A DNA stretch of 7,395 bases from NCBI GenBank assembly GCA_003661185.1, contig QMVQ01000072.1, positions 1-7,395 of the forward strand, given 5' to 3'. The stretch's first letter is position 1; each line of letters begins with the position of its first letter. Below the pieces are notes generated by a model, which saw only the letters and a list, made by a program, of their open reading frames with translations, made no database searches and was not told the origin of the DNA. This stretch comes from Candidatus Alkanophagales archaeon. GTDB taxonomy: Archaea > Halobacteriota > Syntropharchaeia > Alkanophagales > B39-G2. Shown piece after piece: positions 1-6,404 of this stretch. The translations under genes and the position numbers were made by a program.

Positions 1-425
1 CATTCGCTGCTTGTGCCGCCCCTTTCATCCGCCCTTCTCGTTCTTATTCCGTATTCTTCCGCCTTCTCGCTTATCCGCTTATATAGATAGCTGGAAGGCC
101 AGAAATTATGAGTCATCGCATTTGACTTCCGGCTGAACTTTGCATCCTTTCTTATTCCTCGCAGGTCGCCGCCGCATACCATCTCCGCCACTCCCAGCTC
201 CCAGCATTTCCTGACAAAATCCGCCACCATCTTGTTTATACTATCTCTAAACCGCCTCTTCCGCTTCCTGTACAACTTCCTCAATTTCTTGCTGCATGAT
301 TGCCTGCGTTTATAGTTTATCTCGTTATACATTCGAGAGCAGTTATCTGCCCATTCATGCAGTATCGCTTCTTCCTCTTTACCCGGATTCAGGTTGAAGG
401 TGTTTGCCCGTCTCATCGCCGCCAT
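1..425 (-). CDS. TnpB-like (IS200/IS605 OrfB) protein, internally deleted, cut by left window edge
   Basis: The minus strand is open from an ATG at 425 to the window edge (141 full codons), with an in-frame TAA two codons upstream of that ATG; M4 at 416 is an alternative start. TnpB is the RNA-guided RuvC-like nuclease of IS200/IS605 elements. The N-terminus has the family entry pattern, LNPGKEEEAIL at residues 12-22 then MYNEINYKRR at 32-41. It then passes within a few residues to KKLRKLYRKRKRR (46-58), which in full-length relatives lies after the RuvC-I segment. The later family landmarks follow: GDLRGIR (86-92), HNFW (106-109), EEYGI (123-127) and GGTSSE (136-141), the lead-in to the zinc ribbon, which lies outside the window. 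From memory of the family, roughly 150-200 central residues including the first catalytic Asp are absent. The family assignment is strong. That the deletion is real rather than an assembly error, and whether the protein is used, are open. Confidence 0.8.
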   Translation of the reverse strand, partial: MAAMRRANTFNLNPGKEEEAILHEWADNCSRMYNEINYKRRQSCSKKLRKLYRKRKRRFRDSINKMVADFVRKCWELGVAEMVCGGDLRGIRKDAKFSRKSNAMTHNFWPSSYLYKRISEKAEEYGIRTRRADERGGTSSE

Positions 426-513
426 TGATTATTTATGTCCTTATACTTACAAAGGGATATGGGTATGGGGAAGATGAATTATGCAACGCTTCATCGCTGC
501 CAACCTCCATACC

Positions 514-540
514 CCTCGCATTCATCCCCGCCCTGCGAGG
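514..540. repeat. Hairpin upstream of tnpB remnant, possible IS200/IS605 end
   Basis: CCTCGCA at 514-520 and TGCGAGG at 534-540 are perfect 7-bp inverted repeats around a 13-base loop. TGCGAG recurs at 546-551. IS200/IS605-group elements end in small subterminal hairpins rather than terminal inverted repeats, and this one lies about 90-115 bases upstream of the TnpB start, a plausible position for a left end. The partner right end would lie outside the window, so this stays tentative; it could be a chance stem. Confidence 0.3.
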
Positions 541-674
541 CTTTCTGCGAGAGGCATGGTAAGGGAACTGCGACGGCTACGATTATTGCGCCCCCGAAAT
601 GGACGAAATTGCCAGCTCCAAAGCGTCTGCCCCTCAACACCACAAGTTTTCTTAATGATTGTGAAAGATAACCT

Positions 675-684
675 AGATTAATCT
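675..684. promoter_or_regulatory. 10-bp palindrome before the OYE-family gene, possible operator
   Basis: AGATTAATCT is a perfect palindrome centred about 27 bases upstream of the proposed TTG start and about 10 bases before the Shine-Dalgarno. Dimeric archaeal repressors often bind such short palindromes at the transcription start. There is no second copy in the window that I noticed, so chance is a real alternative. Confidence 0.2.
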
Positions 685-693
685 CTGGGTGAA

Positions 694-700
694 AGGAGGT
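694..700 (+). promoter_or_regulatory. Strong Shine-Dalgarno that fixes a TTG start for the OYE-family gene
   Basis: The sequence AAAGGAGGTG (692-701) is a near-perfect anti-16S match. It lies 6 bases ahead of TTG at 707. A GTG at 689 is in the same frame but sits in front of this site, so using it would put the ribosome-binding site inside the coding region. The site therefore favours TTG 707. Confidence 0.8.
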
Positions 701-706
701 GCTTTC

Positions 707-2698
707 TTGGTTCCGGAGGAAGTAGCGGCTCTTTTTGAGCCGATAAAGATTGGAGATGCAGAGCTGCGGAACAGGATTGTGATGGCGCCGATGGGGACGG
801 GCTTTGCCACGAGAGACGGCTTCGTCACCGAGCGCATGATTGCGTATTATACCGAACGGGCGAAGGGCGGCGCCGGGATGATTACCGTCGAGGCTTCCTG
901 CGTGGACTCGCCTGTTGGGAGGCTCGGACCGCATGACCTCCTCGTGGACGACGACAAATTCATTCCGGGGTTGCAGAGACTAGCGGAAGCCATAAAGGCG
1001 GAGGGCGCTGTTGCGTCGCTGCAACTTGCGCACGGCGGTCGTTATTCCCGCTCTTACATCACGGGGACACAGCCTGTTGCCCCCTCACCCATACCCTCAA
1101 GATACACGAAGGAAACTCCTCGTGAGCTGACAACCGAAGAAGTAGAGGCTATCATCAATAAATTTGCAGACGCCGCCCTTCGTGCGAAGCGTGCAGGCTT
1201 CGACGCTGTCGAACTCATGGGCAGCACTGGCTACCTCATCAGCCAGTTCCTCTCATCGCTCACGAACAAGCGCACGGACCGTTTCGGCGGCGACGCTGCT
1301 GCCCGTGCGACGTTCGTCGTGGAAATCATCCAGCGAATGAGAGAGAAGGTCGGCAACAAGTTCCCGATTTCCTTCAAGTTCAGCGTCAATGAATACCTGC
1401 CGGGAGGTAATTCCGTTAAGGACTCGAAGATAATTGCGAAAAGGGCAGAGGAGGCTGGGGCTTCGATAATTCACGCATGGGCGGGCTGGCACGAGTCACC
1501 GATTCCGATGCTGCCGATGTCGGTGGAGCGTGGAGCGTTCGTGCATCTTGCAGAGGCGATGAAAGAAGCCGTGAGCATTCCCGTGACCACAGTGGGTCGC
1601 ATCAACGACGTGAAGCTCGCCGCCAACATCATCAAGGAGGGGCGGGCGGACCTCGTTGCGATGGGAAGAGCTTTCCTTGCAGACCCGTATTTCCCGAACA
1701 AGGCGAGGGAGGGGCGTTTTGACGAGATAAGGATGTGTATAGGCTGCTGCCGCTGCTTCGACAACGTCATGCTCGCTCTTGCGGACCCTCGTTCGGAAGC
1801 CACGATTACGTGCTCGCTGAACGCCGAAGTCGGGCGGGAGTTCGAGCTTGCTGAGAAGTTGAAGAGAGTGGAGAAGACGAAAAAAGTGTTAATAGTCGGC
1901 GGCGGACCCGCAGGCATGGAGGCTGCCCGTGTTTTAAGGTTGCGGGGGCATGACGTTAAAATCTTGGAGGAGGACGAGAGGCTCGGCGGCAACCTGCTTT
2001 TGGCGGCAGTCCCTCCTTACAAGTCTGAGATAAACAACATTATTCAGTATTTGACTACACAAATGAAAAAGCTGGGCATCGCCGTAGAAACCGGGCGGAA
2101 GGCGACCGCAGAGGAGATTTTGAAGCTGATGCGGGGGGATGGTTACGACGAACTTGTGGTTGCAGTCGGCGCCTCACCTGCAATCCCGGAGGCGGACGGC
2201 GTCGCAGAACGCCTTGGCGAGAGCGTCTTCACCGCTGTGGACCTCCTTGCAGGGAGAGTTCCGGACGAGAAAGTTGGCGAGAGCGTCGTGGTCGTCGGTG
2301 GTGGGATGGTCGGTTGCGAGACTGCCGAGTTCCTCGCGGCTCGGGGCAAAAAAGTTACGATTGTGGAGATGAAGAAAAGAATCGCCGAAGACATCGGACC
2401 GACAACGAGATGGACCGTGGTGAAGAGACTCAGAGAGACGCCGAACATCCAGATCGTGACGTCTGCGAAACTCGAAAGCGTGACGGACCGGGGCGTCGTC
2501 GTCGAAGCCAACGGTGGCAGGGAACAGCGAGAGATAGAAGCGGCGACGGTCGTCCTTGCTGTGGGAATGCGACGCAACGAAGAGCCTCAGCGCTCGCTCC
2601 ACGACAAAGTGAAGTTTGTGGAAGTCGGCGACTGCGTCGAGCCTCGTAAAATCCTCGAGGCGATCCACGAGGGCTGGCGAGTTGGATGCGAGCTTTAA
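707..2698 (+). CDS. NADH:flavin oxidoreductase, 2,4-dienoyl-CoA reductase (FadH)-like, FMN/4Fe-4S/FAD
   Basis: From TTG 707 the product has 663 residues, close to bacterial FadH (about 670). Family members pass electrons from NAD(P)H through FAD and a 4Fe-4S cluster to FMN, which reduces an activated C=C bond of dienoyl-CoA, enoate or aryl-enoate substrates. Residues 1 to about 370 are the Old Yellow Enzyme TIM barrel. The active-site motif GSTGYL gives Tyr176 and GWHE gives His262, matching the FadH proton-donor pair; ITGTQPVAPS is also typical. The cluster cysteines are C344, C347, C348, C350 and, after 18 residues, C369. A Rossmann motif GGGPAG (398-403) binds FAD, and a second, GGGMVG (531-536), binds NAD(P); the following strand ends in TIVE, suggesting NADH. 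VGDC near the end closes the FAD site. A T-rich run (2703-2714) may terminate transcription. The true substrate cannot be told from sequence; enoate reductase-type or BaiCD-like activity is an alternative to dienoyl-CoA reduction. It is probably cytoplasmic, with no signal or membrane segment. Confidence 0.9.
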   Translation: MVPEEVAALFEPIKIGDAELRNRIVMAPMGTGFATRDGFVTERMIAYYTERAKGGAGMITVEASCVDSPVGRLGPHDLLVDDDKFIPGLQRLAEAIKAEGAVASLQLAHGGRYSRSYITGTQPVAPSPIPSRYTKETPRELTTEEVEAIINKFADAALRAKRAGFDAVELMGSTGYLISQFLSSLTNKRTDRFGGDAAARATFVVEIIQRMREKVGNKFPISFKFSVNEYLPGGNSVKDSKIIAKRAEEAGASIIHAWAGWHESPIPMLPMSVERGAFVHLAEAMKEAVSIPVTTVGRINDVKLAANIIKEGRADLVAMGRAFLADPYFPNKAREGRFDEIRMCIGCCRCFDNVMLALADPRSEATITCSLNAEVGREFELAEKLKRVEKTKKVLIVGGGPAGMEAARVLRLRGHDVKILEEDERLGGNLLLAAVPPYKSEINNIIQYLTTQMKKLGIAVETGRKATAEEILKLMRGDGYDELVVAVGASPAIPEADGVAERLGESVFTAVDLLAGRVPDEKVGESVVVVGGGMVGCETAEFLAARGKKVTIVEMKKRIAEDIGPTTRWTVVKRLRETPNIQIVTSAKLESVTDRGVVVEANGGREQREIEAATVVLAVGMRRNEEPQRSLHDKVKFVEVGDCVEPRKILEAIHEGWRVGCEL

Positions 2699-2780
2699 CC
2701 CATTTTTATTTCTATCTGTGGAGGATTTGGCGGGATGACAGGGAAGTAGAGGGAACTCAGGGCTGCTGGAGGAACGAAGA

Positions 2781-2788
2781 TTTAAATA
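2781..2788 (+). promoter_or_regulatory. Archaeal TATA box for tRNA-Lys
   Basis: TTTAAATA is preceded by a purine-rich BRE-like CGAAGA. With the usual spacing of about 26 bases, transcription would start near 2811, giving a leader of roughly 20-25 bases before the mature tRNA 5' end at 2835. This independent promoter separates the tRNA from the OYE-family gene. Confidence 0.65.
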
Positions 2789-2834
2789 CTTCGGGTGCCA
2801 CTATCAATAATAGCAAAGCTCTTAAGTTCCTTGA

Positions 2835-2908
2835 GGGCCGGTAGCTTAGCCCGGAAGAGCGGCAGGCTCTTAACCTGTTGGTCGGGGGTTCAAATCCCTC
2901 CCGGCCCG
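2835..2908 (+). tRNA. tRNA-Lys (anticodon CUU)
   Basis: A full cloverleaf can be drawn. The acceptor stem GGGCCGG (2835-2841) pairs with CCGGCCC (2901-2907), with G2908 as discriminator. The D stem is GCTT/GAGC (2844-2847, 2857-2860). The anticodon stem is GCAGG/CCTGT (2862-2866, 2874-2878) around loop CTCTTAA, with CTT at 2869-2871. The variable loop has 5 bases (2879-2883), and the T stem GGGGG/CCCTC (2884-2888, 2896-2900) encloses TTCAAAT. It reads AAG codons. There is no intron and no encoded CCA, as is common in archaea, so CCA would be added enzymatically. A CTTTT run directly after the gene may end transcription. Confidence 0.97.
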
Positions 2909-2980
2909 CTTTTCCTCCACGCCTCGTGAGCCAGATAGGATTGTTGCCCTGTGCGGGGGAACTGAAGCGGGGGTAGGAAG

Positions 2981-3634
2981 ATGCACGGCGGCTCTGGAGT
3001 AATATCGCTGGAAAAGGACATTTTAAGAAGGAACGAGGAGCTGGCGGCTGAGGTTCGTGAGCTGTTAAGACGTAGCGGCGTCCGAGCGTTCGACATCATG
3101 GGTAGCGTGGGCTCTGGGAAGACCACTATCATCGAGCAGCTTGTGGACATGCTGAAGGCGGAGGGTGTGCGCTGCGCCGCAATCACCGGCGACGTGGCAG
3201 GTGACTGTGACTACCAGCGTCTCGTGCAGCACGGCATTCCCGCAAAGAACATAAACACCGGGAAGCAGTGCCACCTTGACTCTCATCTCGTGCTCCACGC
3301 CCTTGAAAATTTCAACTTGCGCGAAATAGATGTACTCTTCATAGAAAACGTTGGGAATCTAGTTTGTCCTGCGGACTTCCCGCTGGGCGCCGAGAAAAGA
3401 GTCGTTGTGATTTCAGTAACGGAGGGCGACGACATCGTGCGCAAACATCCCCTCATCTTCCAGCTTGCGGACATCGTCGTGCTTAACAAAATAGACCTAG
3501 CGGAATTCGTCGGCGTCGAGCCGCAAACCGTTGTCAAGGACTTCCGCAAAATCTCGCCGAACGGCAAGATCTTCCTCACAAACGCAAAAAGCGGCGAAGG
3601 GTTGGCGGAATTCAAGAATGCATTGCTTTCTTGA
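2981..3634 (+). CDS. hypB: Hydrogenase nickel-incorporation GTPase HypB
   Basis: This 217-residue protein matches the length of archaeal HypB. HypB is a SIMIBI-class GTPase that, with HypA, delivers nickel to the active site of [NiFe]-hydrogenase large subunits in the cytoplasm. The P-loop GSVGSGKTT spans 41-49, the GDVAGDCD segment 70-77 and the ENVGNLVCP segment 122-130, and the guanine-specifying NKID is 169-172. C97-H98 (in GKQCHLD) and C129 are the metal ligands of the dimer interface described for the Methanocaldococcus jannaschii protein. The N-terminus begins MHGGSG and lacks the CxxCGC nickel site of E. coli HypB, which is usual in archaea. The ATG at 2981 has only a weak GGTAGGA ribosome site close in front of it, but no better in-frame start is apparent. 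hypD follows after 29 bases, supporting co-transcription; no hydrogenase structural gene or other hyp gene lies in the window. Confidence 0.96.
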   Translation: MHGGSGVISLEKDILRRNEELAAEVRELLRRSGVRAFDIMGSVGSGKTTIIEQLVDMLKAEGVRCAAITGDVAGDCDYQRLVQHGIPAKNINTGKQCHLDSHLVLHALENFNLREIDVLFIENVGNLVCPADFPLGAEKRVVVISVTEGDDIVRKHPLIFQLADIVVLNKIDLAEFVGVEPQTVVKDFRKISPNGKIFLTNAKSGEGLAEFKNALLS

Positions 3635-3663
3635 CATAGCCGCAGCAGCTCCGTGATCGGGAG

Positions 3664-4752
3664 ATGTTGTTCAGGTTTAGGGATTCGGGCGTTGCGAAGA
3701 AAATTGTGGAACGGCTTAAGGAGATGAACTTGGACATAAGAGTTATGCACGTTTGCGGGACGCACCAAGACACTCTTGTGCGTTTCGGGCTTGACGAACT
3801 TTTCAGCAGCGTGGGCGTGGAGGTGCGGCAGGGTCCCGGCTGCCCGGTCTGCGTGACCACGCCTTTTGAGATAGCGCAGGCGACGACGTTAGCTCGCTGT
3901 GGAAAGACCGTGGTGACGTTCGGCGACATGGCGCCGGTTCCGTCGGTGGGTGGCTCGCTTTTGGACGCTCGTGCGGAAGGCTGCGATGTCCGCATCGTTT
4001 ACAGCGTCGAGGAGGCTGTAAAGGTTGCGAAGCGGGAGCCGCAGCGGGACGTCGTGTTCTTCGCTGTTGGTTTTGAAACGACGGCGCCGACGACTGCCGC
4101 CGCCCTTTTAAGCGAGACGCCGCCAAACTTCTACGTGCTCTCTGCGCACCGCCTGATACCGCCTGCAATGGAAGCTCTGCTAAGGCTCGGCGAGCTGCGC
4201 ATCGACGGCTTCATAAACCCGGGGCACGTTTCCACGATCATTGGAACTACACCCTACGAGCGCATTTCCGCAAAATACAGAGTGCCGCAGGTGGTGGCGG
4301 GCTTCGAGCCTTTAGACATGATGATGGGCATTTACATGCTCGCACGGCAGATAAAAGAGGGGCGGTGCGAGGTCGAAAACGAATATTCAAGGGTTGTTAG
4401 GGCGGATGGCAACGTCAAGGCGCAAAATATGATGCGGGAGGTGTTCAGCGTCGTGGATACAAAATGGCGGGGGCTCCCTGAAATTCCAGAGAGCGGGCTC
4501 TCGCTGCGCCGTAGTTTTGAGGAGCATGACGCCTCGAAAGCTTTTGAGGACGAACTTAAGGAGCTGTTGGAGCGCAAAGCAGAGTTTAAAGAGCCTACGG
4601 GCTGCCGCTGCGGCGAGATTCTGCGAGGTTTGATATACCCTGAAGAGTGCCCGTTGTTTGCAAAGCGGTGCACTCCTGAGAGCCCTGTCGGACCCTGTAT
4701 GGTCTCGAGAGAGGGGAGTTGCAACATATTTTACAAATATAGGAGAAAATAG
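3664..4752 (+). CDS. hypD: Hydrogenase maturation protein HypD (Fe(CN)2CO assembly scaffold)
   Basis: At 362 residues this is full length (E. coli HypD is about 373). HypD, with HypC, is the scaffold on which the Fe(CN)2CO unit of [NiFe]-hydrogenase is built, using cyanide from HypE/HypF. The catalytic C31 lies in the signature VCGTH (30-34), where bacterial proteins have CGGH; GPGCPVC at 57-63 supplies the C60/C63 pair. The motifs GFETTAPTTA, NPGHVSTIIG and VAGFEPLDMM are all present. The C-terminal 4Fe-4S ligands are most likely C316, C329, C336 and C353 (CGE, CPLF, RCTP, SC), with an extra C314 next to the first. All expected functional residues are intact, so it should be active. The ATG at 3664 has GGGAG immediately before it, so a TTG at 3667 could be the real start with little effect on the protein. 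Confidence 0.97.
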   Translation: MLFRFRDSGVAKKIVERLKEMNLDIRVMHVCGTHQDTLVRFGLDELFSSVGVEVRQGPGCPVCVTTPFEIAQATTLARCGKTVVTFGDMAPVPSVGGSLLDARAEGCDVRIVYSVEEAVKVAKREPQRDVVFFAVGFETTAPTTAAALLSETPPNFYVLSAHRLIPPAMEALLRLGELRIDGFINPGHVSTIIGTTPYERISAKYRVPQVVAGFEPLDMMMGIYMLARQIKEGRCEVENEYSRVVRADGNVKAQNMMREVFSVVDTKWRGLPEIPESGLSLRRSFEEHDASKAFEDELKELLERKAEFKEPTGCRCGEILRGLIYPEECPLFAKRCTPESPVGPCMVSREGSCNIFYKYRRK

Positions 4753-4767
4753 GATATGCCATTTGGC

Positions 4768-4800
4768 GGCGCCGGACGTGCTTAATTCCGACACGGCGCC
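4768..4800 (+). other. GC-rich hairpin between hypD and the acyl-CoA dehydrogenase gene
   Basis: GGCGCCG (4768-4774) pairs perfectly with CGGCGCC (4794-4800) around a 19-base loop, just before the ribosome site of the next gene. No T-run follows, so it is not a standard terminator. It could affect mRNA processing or stability and uncouple hypD from the downstream gene, or be a binding site. An AT-rich AAATATAG at about 4735-4742 in the end of hypD could be a promoter element for a separate transcript that would include this hairpin in its leader. Confidence 0.35.
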
Positions 4801-4825
4801 AGCACTGCTAAATAGGGGATGCTTG

Positions 4826-6364
4826 ATGGAGAAGCTACCGTGGTGGAACGACGCTCAGAGGGCGTTAGCGGATGAAGCTGAGCGTTTTGCAGACGAACTC
4901 ACGCTACATGCGCAAGAGTTGGTGTGGCGGCGCAAATACCCTGTAGAACTAATAAAGGAAGCTGGGAAGCGAGGCTGGCTCGGCACGATAATTCCGGAGG
5001 AATACGGCGGCTCCCCAGAAACAGGATTCACCGGCTCTTGCATAGTCTTAGAAGAGCTTTCGAGAGTGAGTTTGGCAGGCATGCATTGCGTCGTGCACCT
5101 GTGTGACGAATATATGCTGCTGAAGCATGGCAGCGACGCCTTAAAGGAGGAACTTTTGCCGAAAATGGCACGTGGCGACCTCATCGGAGCGTTGGTAGTA
5201 ACCGAACCTTACGTCGGGAACGACGCCGCTGCCATTGAGACTGTCGCCCGCAAAGAGGGCGACGAATATATCTTGGAGGGCAAAAAGCGTTTCATAAGCG
5301 GCGTCGGCGTCTCCGACGTTTATTTCGTTCTTGCGAGGACGAGCGACGAGCCCGAAGCAGTGCGGCGGCACAACCATCTCAGCATATTCGTCGTCGAGCG
5401 AGAGGCGGAGAACTTCCACGTCGAGCGAGTCAACGAGCTCATGGGCTTCGACAACATTTACAATGCTTACCTCGACCTCGACGGCGTGCGAGTGCCCGCA
5501 GACCGCATGCTCGGCGGTGAGGGCGAGGGCTGGCGCGCCCTCATGACCATGGCAAACTACGAGCGGCTTTTGGCGTCTGCTGTCCCTCTCGGCTGTATGC
5601 GGGAGGCGCTGCGCTACGCAGTTTTCCACATGAGCCGCCGTATTCAGTTCGGGCAGCCGACGCTCGCCCTCCCGACGAATCAATTCAAAGTGGCGGACAT
5701 GTTCATGCGGTATCATGCCGCCCGCCTCATGACGTATCACGCCGCCTACCTCTTCGACCTCGGCAAGGAGCCAATAATCGAGGTGGCGGCTGCCCGCTGC
5801 TTCAACGCCGACCTTGCGTTTAAAGTCTTCGAGGACGCGACACAATACATGGGCGGCGACGGCGTCACCCGTTTCTACCCAGTTGAAGCCTTCGTCCGCA
5901 ACGGGAAAATAGGGCAGCTTGCCCCGACGACAACGGACATCATGAAGCTCGTGATCTTCAGGTTTGGGCTGAGAGCGTGGGCGGAGGCGCTACGCCCGCC
6001 CCGTCGTAAAGTCCACGAGGAGCTGAAAGTGCCAGTTACCGTCGGCTACTATGGCACCGTAAGTAGCGAGGCTGCAGAGGAGCGTAGCGTCGCCGAGGAC
6101 GACGTGCTGAGGACGCTCGCCGAGAACTACAAGGTGAACCCCGGACTTTACATGCACCGTAACGACCTTAAGGAAGAACTCGGCATAGGTGACGAAAAAC
6201 TCGACGAGCTCTTGACGACGCTCGAAAGCAAGAGACTTGCGACGCTTTACCGGCGAAAAGGCAAAATAGAGCTCGCAAGAGCAACATTCAAAGGACTGAA
6301 GGCAGCAAAAGTCGAAGAATACCGCTGGTTCCCTGAATGGGTCGATATGAACGACATGTTCTGA
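4826..6364 (+). CDS. Acyl-CoA dehydrogenase with C-terminal winged-helix-like extension
   Basis: The frame is open further upstream into hypD, but the upstream part has no family similarity. ATG 4826 has a GGGGA site 7 bases ahead and begins the expected N-terminal helix, giving 512 residues against about 380-400 for the family. The enzyme should oxidise an acyl-CoA to its 2-enoyl-CoA with FAD, passing electrons to an ETF-like acceptor. Visible motifs are the EEYGG segment, VTEP (125-128) with VGNDAA for flavin binding, DGVRVPADRMLGG, RRIQFGQP and QYMGGDGV. The usual catalytic Glu of the C-terminal YEGT motif is absent; the aligned segment reads QLAPTTTD with Pro367. Glu246 in NYERLL instead matches the base position of isovaleryl-CoA and long-chain dehydrogenases. 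After about residue 390 a charged linker leads to a helix-helix-helix-wing pattern (about 424-495). The substrate is unknown; a branched or short acyl-CoA is a reasonable guess. Confidence 0.9.
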   Translation: MEKLPWWNDAQRALADEAERFADELTLHAQELVWRRKYPVELIKEAGKRGWLGTIIPEEYGGSPETGFTGSCIVLEELSRVSLAGMHCVVHLCDEYMLLKHGSDALKEELLPKMARGDLIGALVVTEPYVGNDAAAIETVARKEGDEYILEGKKRFISGVGVSDVYFVLARTSDEPEAVRRHNHLSIFVVEREAENFHVERVNELMGFDNIYNAYLDLDGVRVPADRMLGGEGEGWRALMTMANYERLLASAVPLGCMREALRYAVFHMSRRIQFGQPTLALPTNQFKVADMFMRYHAARLMTYHAAYLFDLGKEPIIEVAAARCFNADLAFKVFEDATQYMGGDGVTRFYPVEAFVRNGKIGQLAPTTTDIMKLVIFRFGLRAWAEALRPPRRKVHEELKVPVTVGYYGTVSSEAAEERSVAEDDVLRTLAENYKVNPGLYMHRNDLKEELGIGDEKLDELLTTLESKRLATLYRRKGKIELARATFKGLKAAKVEEYRWFPEWVDMNDMF

Positions 6365-6389
6365 TTTTCAACTTTTTGATTTTTAAATT
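6364..6389 (+). terminator. T-rich tract after the acyl-CoA dehydrogenase gene
   Basis: Three T-runs (6364-6367, 6373-6377, 6380-6384) follow the stop codon within 26 bases, as in archaeal intrinsic termination. The last run merges into TTTTTAAATT, which resembles a TATA box but lies too close to the ubiX ATG (6405) for normal spacing, so I prefer termination or partial attenuation. ubiX might still be reached by read-through. Confidence 0.4.
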
Positions 6390-6404
6390 GTGAAGGCAAG
6401 GTAA

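Larger units (their letters stand above)
426..706. other. Intergenic region between divergent tnpB remnant and OYE-family gene
   Basis: This stretch of about 280 bases separates two divergent genes, so it should hold both promoters. Short open frames exist on both strands, but they are rich in Pro, Arg and Ser, lack recognisable motifs, and overlap one another or the start of the neighbouring gene, so I call none of them. An 8-bp inverted repeat (GGGTATGG at 461-468, CCATACCC at 507-514) and a tighter hairpin at 514-540 lie nearer the tnpB side. A 10-bp palindrome lies at 675-684. No convincing consensus TATA box stands out; the AT-rich segment around 648-684 is the best place for the OYE promoter. 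Confidence 0.6.

Noticed and set aside
435..681. Two overlapping plus-strand open frames (78 and 66 codons) in the gap before the OYE-family gene
   Set aside because: They overlap in different frames, have no recognisable motif, low-complexity composition (Pro, Arg, Ser) and no good ribosome site.
491..934. Minus-strand frame of 147 codons covering the start of the OYE-family gene
   Set aside because: About half of it is the antisense of a well-supported gene and the rest is Arg/Gly/His-rich without motifs.
2835..2908. tRNA-Lys as an integration site for a mobile element
   Set aside because: No integrase and no repeat of the tRNA 3' end were seen elsewhere in the window; both flanks carry ordinary genes.
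4658..4825. Upstream extension of the dehydrogenase frame into hypD
   Set aside because: It would overlap about 95 bases of hypD in another frame, has no dehydrogenase similarity, and a good ribosome site precedes ATG 4826.
5141..5845. Minus-strand frame of 234 codons inside the dehydrogenase gene
   Set aside because: It is a shadow frame: the plus strand carries clear family motifs throughout, and the antisense product has none.
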